This document shows, piece by piece, positions 7,277 through 15,364 of a stretch of 64,000 bases of DNA. Both the position numbers and the translations under genes were made by a program. The stretch comes from Cytophagales bacterium (GTDB lineage Bacteria; Bacteroidota; Bacteroidia; Cytophagales; Spirosomataceae), in contig JAAFJP010000008.1 of NCBI GenBank assembly GCA_013298125.1, positions 62,001 to 126,000 on the forward strand, given 5' to 3'. Each line of letters starts with the position of its first letter. Positions within the stretch are counted from its first letter, which is position 1. Under the pieces are notes generated by a model. The model saw only the letters and a program-made list of their open reading frames with translations. It did not search any database and was not told the origin of the DNA.

Positions 7277-9688
7277 ATGAAAACGCTTATCACAATTCTC
7301 TTTACCGCTTTAACTTTTATACAAGTAAACGCTCAAAGTAAAATTTCAGGGAAAGTTTTAGACGAAAAACAAAAACCTGCCGAATTTGCAACCGTGGCAT
7401 TATTGAACGCCAAAGACTCGTCGATGGTAAAAGCTGACCTCTCGAATGTAGAAGGGTTTTATACATTTGAAGCCATAAAATCAGGTAAATACTTGATTGC
7501 TTCGTCGATGGTGGGCTACAAACGGACATTCTCTAAATCTTTTGAATTGGGTTCTGAAAATATACAAATTCCTGATATTCAATTGATTAGTTCTGCAAAA
7601 GAATTATCGGAAGTTACGGTAACGGCTCAAAAACCTTTCTTAGAGCAACGCACCGATAAGCTCGTTGTGAATGTGGCGAGTAGTCCCTCAGCGGTGGGTG
7701 CCACGGCTATGGAAGTTCTCAAAAAAGTGCCAGGAATCATTGTTGCCCAAGACCGTATCACGATTGCGGGCAAGGCTTCGGTGATGATTATGATTGATGG
7801 CAAACCCTCGCAATACACGGATATGAATGAGGTTCTGAAAGATATGCCAAGTAATAATATTGATAAAATTGAGGTCATTAAAAACCCTTCTGCCAAATAC
7901 GATGCGGCGGGCGGGGCAATCATTAATATCGTGATGAAACGTAATGCAAATTTGGGGACAAATGGCTCAATTGGCATAAATTTCAGAGGCTCAGTTTTTG
8001 ATAATACAGATGTCAGTAGAAGTGCAAATGATGTGTTTAGTGGCTTTTCACCTAATTTTAACATCAATCATCGCAAAGGAAAATTCAATGTTTTTGGGAG
8101 TTATTCACATAATAATCGAAGCGTTTTTGAACTAACTCGTATCAGTAGAATTATTGGTAAGGAGAATTTTGACAACACGCAATTTTCACCCCTGACCGCC
8201 CTCGTACATACAGCCAAGGCGGGCATGGATTTTTATGTAGATAAGAAAAATACTTTCGGGATTTTGATTTCGGGTTTTGACCGTGACGGTGGAAATCTCA
8301 GCGATGCCTTGACGAAAGTTACAGATGCTGAAACTGGAAAACCAATAAACTCCTTCCGAACCTTCAACGACCAACCCACCAAACGCTCGAATATTTCCTA
8401 TAATCTCAACTGGAAACATTCATTTGATTCTACGGGCAAAGATTTGAATGTGGATTTTGACTATGTTACTTATCGACTTGAAAATCAAAATCTTATCACG
8501 ATTACGGATGGTAATTCAAAACGAAATCAAAGTCAAAGTGTGGATAATCCTGTGAAATTTATGACTGCTAAATTGGACTATACACACCCTTTTTCTAAAA
8601 ATACAAAATTAGAATTGGGGGGTAAAAGTAGCATTGCCACCATCGACAACGATTTGAAATTCTTTCGTGAAAAAGCCTTAGATACCAAACGTAGCAATGT
8701 TTTCAATTACAAAGAAAATATCAACGCTCTTTACGCAACTTTGAATACGAGTTTTGGGAAAAATTGGGAGTTACAAACTGGCTTACGTACAGAACAGACT
8801 GTGGCAGAGGGATTTAGCAAAGCCGAGAATAAAAATGTGTTGGACAGAAACTACTGGCAGTTTTTTCCAAGTGTATTTTTGACTCGTAAAATTGGGAAGA
8901 ATTTAGGCATTACAACTTCCTTTACTCGAAGAATTGACCGTCCAAGTTATCAACAACAAAATCCTTTTGAGTTTCAGTTAGATTCATTGACTTTTACTCG
9001 TGGGAATCCATTACTAAGACCACAATTGACCAATGAATTGAAACTCCAAGTAACCTTTGATGGGCAACCATTTTTTGCCGTAGGTTACAACAAAACCAAC
9101 GACGTAATTATCGAAAATGCCCCACAACAGGATGCAGTAACGAAGAGAACTTTCACCACAGCCGAGAATTTGGCGACTTACAATAATTATTTTGTGGAAT
9201 TGAATTTTCCTTTGAATTTTGGAAAAAGAATCTCAGGATTTGGGGGTAATCAACTGATTTACAACCAATATGACGCTAATTATTTGGGTGGAAATTTCAA
9301 TCAAGGTCGTTGGAATTGGTTAGCATACATTGGCATAAATGTAAAAATAACCCAAACCCTCGGGGCAGAAATCAACGGATTTTATATGACCAAATCTCAA
9401 CAAGAATTCTTAGCATTTAATCCTCAGGGCAATTTATCGGTAGGGCTATCGCAAAAAGTAATGAATGGCAAAGGCAAAATAACTTTTTCTGCCAATGATG
9501 TTTTTTACACAGAAAAAAATTCAGGGACAATCAAATATCAAGATATTGACCTACAATATTTTCGTAGAGAATCTTCTCGAAATATTCGTTTGGGCTTTAC
9601 CTACTCATTCGGAAACGATATTTTGAAAGCAACTCGTAATCGTAAAACTGGTTCGGAGACAGAGGCAAATCGGGTGAAGACGAATTGA
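7277..9688 (+). CDS. TonB-dependent-receptor-like outer-membrane beta-barrel protein
   Basis: 803 residues. Signal peptide 1-19 (ending FIQVNAQ). A carboxypeptidase-regulatory-like beta-sandwich follows (about 22-105, ISGKVLDEKQKPAEFATV), then a plug-like domain (about 118-225, containing VLKKVPGIIVAQD and IDKIEVIKNPSAKYDAAGGAI). The C-terminal barrel is of the OMP_b-brl_3 type (about 235-790). At 803 residues it is shorter than SusC proteins and has no SusD neighbour, so it is not a polysaccharide-utilisation receptor of the classic kind; related proteins take up siderophores, metals or peptides or are of unknown ligand. It is monocistronic, with a strong terminator at 9713-9747. Ligand unknown. 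Confidence 0.88.
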   Translation: MKTLITILFTALTFIQVNAQSKISGKVLDEKQKPAEFATVALLNAKDSSMVKADLSNVEGFYTFEAIKSGKYLIASSMVGYKRTFSKSFELGSENIQIPDIQLISSAKELSEVTVTAQKPFLEQRTDKLVVNVASSPSAVGATAMEVLKKVPGIIVAQDRITIAGKASVMIMIDGKPSQYTDMNEVLKDMPSNNIDKIEVIKNPSAKYDAAGGAIINIVMKRNANLGTNGSIGINFRGSVFDNTDVSRSANDVFSGFSPNFNINHRKGKFNVFGSYSHNNRSVFELTRISRIIGKENFDNTQFSPLTALVHTAKAGMDFYVDKKNTFGILISGFDRDGGNLSDALTKVTDAETGKPINSFRTFNDQPTKRSNISYNLNWKHSFDSTGKDLNVDFDYVTYRLENQNLITITDGNSKRNQSQSVDNPVKFMTAKLDYTHPFSKNTKLELGGKSSIATIDNDLKFFREKALDTKRSNVFNYKENINALYATLNTSFGKNWELQTGLRTEQTVAEGFSKAENKNVLDRNYWQFFPSVFLTRKIGKNLGITTSFTRRIDRPSYQQQNPFEFQLDSLTFTRGNPLLRPQLTNELKLQVTFDGQPFFAVGYNKTNDVIIENAPQQDAVTKRTFTTAENLATYNNYFVELNFPLNFGKRISGFGGNQLIYNQYDANYLGGNFNQGRWNWLAYIGINVKITQTLGAEINGFYMTKSQQEFLAFNPQGNLSVGLSQKVMNGKGKITFSANDVFYTEKNSGTIKYQDIDLQYFRRESSRNIRLGFTYSFGNDILKATRNRKTGSETEANRVKTN

Positions 9689-9712
9689 TTTTCAATAAAA
9701 AACTAACAAAAT

Positions 9713-9747
9713 AAAACCCCAAAGGCTTCAAATACCTTTGGGGTTTT
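9713..9747 (+). terminator. Intrinsic terminator after the beta-barrel gene
   Basis: Perfect 13-bp stem (9713-9725 with 9735-9747), loop of 9 nt, A-run before and T-run after, so it can work in both directions. Confidence 0.9.
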
Positions 9748-9765
9748 GTAATTTTACAAGACAGT

Positions 9766-9844
9766 TTTTTACTGTAGCTCGAAGTGGCACTTCGAGACAA
9801 TTTGCATTGAACGCTCGAAGTGCCACTTCGAGCTACAGTAAAAA
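9766..9844. repeat. Inverted repeat family A, copy 2, forming the hisS leader
   Basis: Arms of 31 bp (9766-9796 and 9814-9844), perfect, loop 17 nt. Each arm contains the near-palindrome ctcgaagtggcacttcgag, so the element is two hairpins inside a larger hairpin. It ends 4 nt before the hisS ATG and follows the terminator of the upstream gene by 18 nt, so it makes up nearly all the hisS upstream region. Confidence 0.95.
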
Positions 9845-9848
9845 CAGC

Positions 9849-11207
9849 ATGAGTAAACCAAGTATTGTTAGAGGCACAAGAGATTTCGGACCACAACAGA
9901 TGGTTCGTCGTAATTATATTTTCGGAACGATTCGTTCGGTCTATGAAAAATTTGGATTTCAACCCATCGAAACTCCTGCGATGGAAAACCTTTCTACGCT
10001 CATGGGTAAGTATGGCGAAGAAGGCGACCAACTTTTATTCAAAATCTTGAATTCGGGTAATTTTTCTGAGAAAATTGGACAATCAGATTTAGAGGAAGGT
10101 TATAAAAAACTGACGACTAAAATCTCCGAAAAAGGGCTTAAATATGATTTGACCGTACCTTTTGCTCGTTACGTCGTAATGAATCGTAGCGAATTACCAA
10201 TGCCATTCAAACGTTATCAGATTCAGCCCGTTTGGCGTGGAGACCGTCCACAGAAGGGGCGTTACAGAGAATTTTATCAGTGCGATGCCGATGTGGTTGG
10301 TACGGATTCATTGATTTGTGAGGCTGAAATTGTACAAATGATTGATGAAGTAATGAAAAAATTAGGTATCAATTTTTCACTAAAAATCAATAATCGCAAA
10401 GTTTTGACTGGACTTTCGGAGGCAATTGGTGCAATAGGGCAGGAGGGAACGTTGGCAGTTGCTATTGATAAGTTAGATAAAATCGGGAAAGAAAAAGTTT
10501 TGGAAGAATTAGCTGAAAAAGGCTTCTCTCAGGACTCATTGACTAAACTTGACCCAATTTTTGAAATCTCGGGTACGAATCAGGAGAAGTTTTTGAAATT
10601 AGAAGAATTATTCCAAAATTCAGAAACTGGTCAAAAAGGAATTGAAGAATTAAAACAAGTTTGGGCTTATTTTTCAGCCTTTGGTTTATCAGAAGAAAAT
10701 ATTGAATTAGACATCACCCTCGCCCGTGGACTCTCGTATTACACGGGAGCAATTTTTGAAGTAAAAGCATTAGGTGTACAGATTGGCTCAATCACAGGCG
10801 GAGGTCGTTATGACGACTTAACGGGTACTTTTGGAGCTCCTGGACTTTCGGGAGTAGGTATTTCTTTTGGCGTAGATAGAATTTATGATGTAATGGATGA
10901 ATTGAATTTATTTCCTGATAATCAATCTGTTACTACTAAATTATTGTTCTGTCACTTTGGGAAAGATGAATTAAATTATGCCCTTCCATTACTTCAAAAA
11001 GCACGTTTAGCAGGTTTAAATTCTGAAATTTATCCAGATGTTTGCAAAATCAAAAAGCAATTAGATTATGCCGATAAAAAGCAAGTTCCTTACGTTTGCA
11101 TCATCGGTTCGGATGAAATGAATATAGGGAAATTGACTTTGAAAAATATGATTTCGGGGGAACAGGAGAGATTGAGTTTTGAAGAGATATTGGAGAGGTT
11201 GAAATGA
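9849..11207 (+). CDS. hisS: Histidyl-tRNA synthetase
   Basis: 452 residues from the ATG at 9849 (MSKPSIVRGTRDFGP). A longer frame from 9738 reads through the inverted repeat and is not the true start. Class II aaRS signatures are present: YDLTVPFARYV, motif 2 in RYQIQPVWRGDRPQKGRYRE with FYQCDAD, the histidine-binding loop ARGLSYYTGAIFEV and the motif 3 area GGGRYDDL with SGVGISFGVDRIYD. A C-terminal anticodon-binding domain (about 360-452) ends the protein. It charges tRNA-His in the cytoplasm. The striking feature is the leader: the dyad ends 4 nt before the start codon and may influence its expression. Confidence 0.97.
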   Translation: MSKPSIVRGTRDFGPQQMVRRNYIFGTIRSVYEKFGFQPIETPAMENLSTLMGKYGEEGDQLLFKILNSGNFSEKIGQSDLEEGYKKLTTKISEKGLKYDLTVPFARYVVMNRSELPMPFKRYQIQPVWRGDRPQKGRYREFYQCDADVVGTDSLICEAEIVQMIDEVMKKLGINFSLKINNRKVLTGLSEAIGAIGQEGTLAVAIDKLDKIGKEKVLEELAEKGFSQDSLTKLDPIFEISGTNQEKFLKLEELFQNSETGQKGIEELKQVWAYFSAFGLSEENIELDITLARGLSYYTGAIFEVKALGVQIGSITGGGRYDDLTGTFGAPGLSGVGISFGVDRIYDVMDELNLFPDNQSVTTKLLFCHFGKDELNYALPLLQKARLAGLNSEIYPDVCKIKKQLDYADKKQVPYVCIIGSDEMNIGKLTLKNMISGEQERLSFEEILERLK

Positions 11208-11246
11208 TTTTGGGTAACAATATACTAAATCTCGCAAGTCGTTAAA

Positions 11247-11353
11247 AGCCTCACCCGAGCGTCGGTCGCCCCAGCCCCTCTCCCGAGGAGAGGGGAGAAA
11301 AATAGGACGAATACTCCCCTCTCCACGGGAGAGGGGTTGGGGATGAGGCTTTG
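11247..11353. repeat. Inverted repeat family B, copy 1 (with 14-bp module in the left arm)
   Basis: Arms around 11247-11300 and 11314-11353 with the pattern cctcacccccagcccctctccc. Each arm has its own hairpin (cccctctcc, 3 nt, ggagagggg). The left arm is interrupted at 11255-11268 by ccgagcgtcggtcg, the same 14-mer that enlarges family A copy 1. The loop matches, in opposite orientation, that of family B copy 2 at 29257-29341. Confidence 0.9.
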
Positions 11354-11374
11354 AGACATTTAGTAGAAAATTAT

Positions 11375-11406
11375 TTTGTATTATTTAGCGAAATTCTATA
11401 ACTTTA
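11375..11406 (+). promoter_or_regulatory. Candidate promoter for the M43 protease gene
   Basis: TTTG (11375-11378), 20 nt, TAACTTTA (11399-11406; one mismatch to TAnnTTTG). Predicted leader about 75 nt. Confidence 0.45.
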
Positions 11407-11486
11407 TCAAAAATTGAATCAAGCCATTACCGCCAAAATGTCTAAGTAGCTTTTATGAATTATTCATTAAAAGCAAAATTCAACCA

Positions 11487-13583
11487 ATGAATCAAAAATT
11501 ACCTTCGCTATTTTTATTAGTTTTTCTTCTCTTTGGGTTTATAAAAATTAATGCCCAAGATTCCCCAAAATGTGTTTATGAGCCTGACGCTCAGACCAAA
11601 GAAATATCCCGACAGATTATTGAAAAAATGAATTTTTCCGCTCAAAAGGCAAGTCAAAGCCGTGTGGGTGCTTTGGTCGGAGTGGTAAAACTACCTTTGG
11701 TTGTCCACGTAATTGAGTCGTCCACCAGTACCAGTTTGATTACTGATGCCCAAATCGCTACGATGGTTGCTAATCTCAATGCTGCCTATCGAGCCACAGG
11801 AGCATTCACTGGCAGTACAGACATTGAAGTTGAGTTCGAATTAGCCAAACAAGACCCTACTTGTGCCACCACAACAGGAATTACTCGCTACGATGCCTCT
11901 GGAAACGCTACATATGTTTCAAAAGGAGTTTTTAATACGGGCGTAACTTGGGCGACGGTACAAGGTTGGCGTACGTGGGACAAAAAACTTTATACCAATA
12001 TCTGGATTGTTAATAAATTAGATAATGGGGCGGCAGGTGTTGGTGGACCAGGAGATGGCTTTATTGTTTTGGCAAATGTCGCCAAAACTGCCAATGAGCA
12101 AGTTTCACCGCACGAAATGGCACATTATTTTGGATTGAATCACCCTTTTCCAAACGACCCAACCACAGGTTCAACGACCAACTGTAATTGTGGGGATGGT
12201 GACGGTTTAGTTGATACTCCCAATTTGACGGCTTTTGCTATTGGCTCAATTTGCCAGCACGAATATGGATGCTCTCCCGCCAATATGGCTTCTATAAATC
12301 CTTGTACGAATACTGCCTACGGTAATATTCAGCAAAATTTTATGAATTATTTGCAATCGAGTTGTGGTAATAAATTTACTCCCAATCAAAAAACTTTCAT
12401 GCGTAATTTTATTGAATCTTATCACGCTTCTCAATTGACTTCGCCTGTTTTACAAACTACTCCAATTACTCCAGCGGCATTGTTAAATGTGACTACTGAC
12501 TTTTGCACAGCATCGACAGCCTTTCCCAATATTTCAGCAAGTTGTCTTTGTAGTACAGTTTCCAGTTTGACGGTCAATGGAACTTCATACGCTAATCCAA
12601 ATATCAAACCTGGATTGAGTGCAGGACAACAAACGACTTATACGTATGTATTAACTTGTGCCAATAGTACAACCATCACCAAAACGACCATATTTTATAA
12701 TCCTGGGGTCTCGGGTTTACAAACGGTCTGTGGTTCTGGTAATTTTTATAGCGTAACTTACAGTAATCCAAGGAATTATACAGTTTCTACTACGGCTGGT
12801 AATGTTTCAGGTAATTCAATTATTAATATTCCTGTCGGGACGAATGTTACTTTAACAGTCAGTGACCCAAGCGGCTGTGGAGGAAATCAACAGACCGTGA
12901 TTAGCCCATGTTGCTCTTCTGGACCAATCTCAATTGCCGCTTGTACGCCTACTGTTTCGGGTGCTGCAAGTAATACAGGAATTACCAATTTTACTTTTAA
13001 TACGATAAATGCAACGTCTGGATTAGCAAATGTGGAAGGAAATTATATTGACAAAACTTGTAATCAACAAACAACTGTTTCGGCTGGAAGTTCTTATCCA
13101 TTAAGCATAACAGGATTTGGGTTGAAATATGTTTTCATTGATTACAATAACAATGGACTCTTCACGGATGCAGGAGAAACAGTAGTAACGGCAGTAGCGA
13201 ATGGAAATGATTATACGGGTTCAATTACGATTCCGAACACAGCTACAAAAGGAGTTCCGCTGAGAATTAGAGTAAAATCAGATAATAGCGGAAGTAGTAA
13301 TCCATGCCTTTTAGGTTCAGGGACTGCCTCTGGGCAAAGCGAAGATTACACGATAAGGATAGAAAGCATCATTTCAAGCGTTCAGACAGGTGCATGGGAA
13401 GCAAATACTACTTGGGATTTAATGAGAATTCCACTTGCGGGAGATAAAGTTATCATAAATCCCAATCATCAAGTTACTATCAATAATGCCAATGCTGTTG
13501 CCAAGAAAATAGAGTGCAAAGCCACCAGTAGATTGATTTTTAATATGGCAACGCCCAAAACAAAATTGGCTTTGGGCTTATAA
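11487..13583 (+). CDS. Secreted M43 (pappalysin-like) zinc metalloprotease with GEVED module
   Basis: 698 residues. Signal peptide 1-24 (ending IKINAQ). The catalytic domain (about 70-315) has the metzincin zinc motif HEMAHYFGLNH at 209-219 (three His ligands, Glu210 base), cysteine-rich segments (CNCGDGDGLVDTP) as in pappalysins, and the Met-turn NFMNYLQSSCGNKFT. After Ser/Thr-rich linker domains a GEVED module follows (FIDYNNNGLFTDAGE to GQSEDYTIRI, about 545-630). The last ~65 residues (GAWEANTTWDLMRIP to the end) form a short beta-rich module common in secreted Bacteroidota proteins. No canonical type IX sorting domain is visible at the C-terminus, so how it is anchored is open. Terminator follows at 13606-13640. 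Confidence 0.92.
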   Translation: MNQKLPSLFLLVFLLFGFIKINAQDSPKCVYEPDAQTKEISRQIIEKMNFSAQKASQSRVGALVGVVKLPLVVHVIESSTSTSLITDAQIATMVANLNAAYRATGAFTGSTDIEVEFELAKQDPTCATTTGITRYDASGNATYVSKGVFNTGVTWATVQGWRTWDKKLYTNIWIVNKLDNGAAGVGGPGDGFIVLANVAKTANEQVSPHEMAHYFGLNHPFPNDPTTGSTTNCNCGDGDGLVDTPNLTAFAIGSICQHEYGCSPANMASINPCTNTAYGNIQQNFMNYLQSSCGNKFTPNQKTFMRNFIESYHASQLTSPVLQTTPITPAALLNVTTDFCTASTAFPNISASCLCSTVSSLTVNGTSYANPNIKPGLSAGQQTTYTYVLTCANSTTITKTTIFYNPGVSGLQTVCGSGNFYSVTYSNPRNYTVSTTAGNVSGNSIINIPVGTNVTLTVSDPSGCGGNQQTVISPCCSSGPISIAACTPTVSGAASNTGITNFTFNTINATSGLANVEGNYIDKTCNQQTTVSAGSSYPLSITGFGLKYVFIDYNNNGLFTDAGETVVTAVANGNDYTGSITIPNTATKGVPLRIRVKSDNSGSSNPCLLGSGTASGQSEDYTIRIESIISSVQTGAWEANTTWDLMRIPLAGDKVIINPNHQVTINNANAVAKKIECKATSRLIFNMATPKTKLALGL

Positions 13584-13605
13584 AAAACAAAAATTTATAA
13601 ACAGA

Positions 13606-13640
13606 AAGCTAAATGGGTTTCACGTCCATTTAGCTTTTTT
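13606..13640 (+). terminator. Intrinsic terminator after the M43 protease gene
   Basis: Stem aaagctaaatgg / ccatttagcttt with a short loop and a T-run. Confidence 0.88.
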
Positions 13641-13670
13641 GTTTTCTGTGGATAAAAATTCCTATATTTA
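13638..13670 (+). promoter_or_regulatory. Candidate promoter for the GH5-like gene
   Basis: TTTG (13638-13641) at the tail of the upstream terminator, 21 nt, TATATTTA (13663-13670; one mismatch). Leader about 26 nt. Confidence 0.45.
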
Positions 13671-13701
13671 ACCATTCAAAAATATAATTCATCCCAAACT
13701 C

Positions 13702-15150
13702 ATGAAAAAATCTTTTTTTTTAATTTGCTGTATAACTCTATTTTTTCTTAACGGAATCGCTCAACCCATCAAATTACACCCAGAAAATGGGCATTATTTC
13801 CTATATCAAGACAAACCTACGGTTTTGGTGGCTTCAACAGAACATTTTGGTTCGGTTATAAATCCAGATTTTGATTTTGATAAATATCTTAAAACGTTAA
13901 AATCTATCGGGTTGAATCATACACGTATATGGATGGGCGACTACGTGGAGGTTTTAGGCGATTTTTCGATGACTCAAAATACAAGTGCTCCCAAATCTGG
14001 AAAGTTCTTAGCTCCTTGGATGCGTAGTAATGTGGCTGGATATGCCGCAGGAGGCAATAAATTTGATTTGGATAAGTGGAATCCAGAATATTTTACTCGT
14101 TTGCACAAATTCATGCAACAAGCATCGGATAATGGAATTGTGGTGGAATGTATCTTGTTTTTTGTGGGACCGAATTGGCAATTATTGCCAATGAATCCTG
14201 TGAACAATATCAACAAAACCAAAGACATTCCTCGTGAGGATTATTTGTCATTACAAAATGGGAACATTTTAGATTATCAGAAAAAATATTGTCTAAAACT
14301 CATTCAGGAAATGAATAAATATGACAATGTGATTTTTAATATCGCCAACGAGCCGTGGTTTTCAAATCAAGAACATGTGGGCTTTGCGAGTCCACCACGA
14401 GATGAAACGAAGGCATGGATTAAGGAAGTTTCGGAGTGGATTGTAAAAGCTGAAAGTAAGCTACCCAACAAGCATTTAATTTCAGTTGATTATACAAACG
14501 AAGGTCGAAAAATTAGTAAGGAAGAGGAAACGAAATATTGGAAAAATATATCGGTATTCAATCATCATTACGACAAAGATGCCCTTTCAGCCAAACTGAA
14601 CTATGGAATCAATAAAGTTTTGTCTTTTAACGAAACGGGTTTGATGCCAGGTTCTACTCCTCAGTACAGAATTCAAGGCTGGAAATATCTACTGTCTGGT
14701 GGGGCTTTATACGACAATTTGGACTGTTCTTTTGAAGTTGGGCATGAAGACGGAAATGCAAAAGTAGTCTTTGAAGGAACATTATTAAGTGGTTGTAATG
14801 ACCCAAAAGTTAAGTATGAATTGAAGGCATTATTAGATTTTATGAACTCGATAGATTTTGTACACGCCAAACCAAATTATGATGTAATTGCATGTTCTTT
14901 TGGCGATAAAGATATTTCTGTTCTCGAAAACCCAGGGAAGGAATACGCTATTTATGTGAATAAAGGGAATAATTTGGGAATTTTTCAATTGAATTTATTG
15001 GCGGGAAAATACGAAGTGACCTACATCAATCCAAGTGATGGAAAAGTTTTAAGAGTTGAAGAAAAAGAGTCTAAAACAATGGGAGATATTCTTTTATATA
15101 TGCCTGAATATAAAGAAGATATAGCGATTGTGTTGAGGGTAAAAAAATAG
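13702..15150 (+). CDS. Secreted cellulase-like (GH5-type TIM barrel) glycoside hydrolase
   Basis: 482 residues. Signal peptide 1-20 (LFFLNGIAQ). A (beta/alpha)8 glycosidase domain fills about 25-400: opening HPENGHYFLYQDKPTVLVAS, barrel strand GLNHTRIWMGDY, the clan GH-A acid/base in FNIANEPW (Glu217), and a probable nucleophile in LSFNETGL (Glu311). A short beta-sandwich ends the protein (about 405-482), typical of DUF4038/DUF5060-like architectures. It should act in the periplasm or outside on beta-linked glucans or related glycans; substrate not determinable. It is followed by the SGNH hydrolase gene in the same direction 215 nt later, separated by paired hairpins. Confidence 0.82.
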   Translation: MKKSFFLICCITLFFLNGIAQPIKLHPENGHYFLYQDKPTVLVASTEHFGSVINPDFDFDKYLKTLKSIGLNHTRIWMGDYVEVLGDFSMTQNTSAPKSGKFLAPWMRSNVAGYAAGGNKFDLDKWNPEYFTRLHKFMQQASDNGIVVECILFFVGPNWQLLPMNPVNNINKTKDIPREDYLSLQNGNILDYQKKYCLKLIQEMNKYDNVIFNIANEPWFSNQEHVGFASPPRDETKAWIKEVSEWIVKAESKLPNKHLISVDYTNEGRKISKEEETKYWKNISVFNHHYDKDALSAKLNYGINKVLSFNETGLMPGSTPQYRIQGWKYLLSGGALYDNLDCSFEVGHEDGNAKVVFEGTLLSGCNDPKVKYELKALLDFMNSIDFVHAKPNYDVIACSFGDKDISVLENPGKEYAIYVNKGNNLGIFQLNLLAGKYEVTYINPSDGKVLRVEEKESKTMGDILLYMPEYKEDIAIVLRVKK

Positions 15151-15244
15151 GGAAAGTTTATGTTTACTGTTAATATTCCTTCAAAAATCTCAAATTGAAT
15201 ACACTATTCAATCTGTTTTGGGGGAAGTTTAATTCTCTGAGAGA

Positions 15245-15339
15245 ACTTCTCGAAACAATATCCATTGCGGGTAAGGAGCTTTCGAGAAGTATAAAACACC
15301 TAATTCACTTCCCGAAAGTTATTTCTACTTTCGGGAAGT
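15245..15339. repeat. Two related hairpins in tandem
   Basis: First hairpin acttctcgaaa (15245-15255) / tttcgagaagt (15280-15290); second acttcccgaaagt (15307-15319) / actttcgggaagt (15327-15339). The arms differ by one base in the shared part, so the second looks like a diverged copy of the first. Confidence 0.85.
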
Positions 15340-15364
15340 TCCCCAATCAAAAATTTAAGTTAGT

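Noticed and set aside
7277-9688. SusC-type polysaccharide uptake receptor
   Set aside because: At 803 residues it is too short for SusC and no SusD gene follows.
9738-9848. N-terminal extension of hisS by 37 codons
   Set aside because: It translates the terminator edge and the inverted repeat; HisRS proteins begin near MSKPSIVRGTRD.
9597-10031. 144-codon antisense frame over the beta-barrel gene end and hisS
   Set aside because: Shadow frame crossing a terminator and an inverted repeat.
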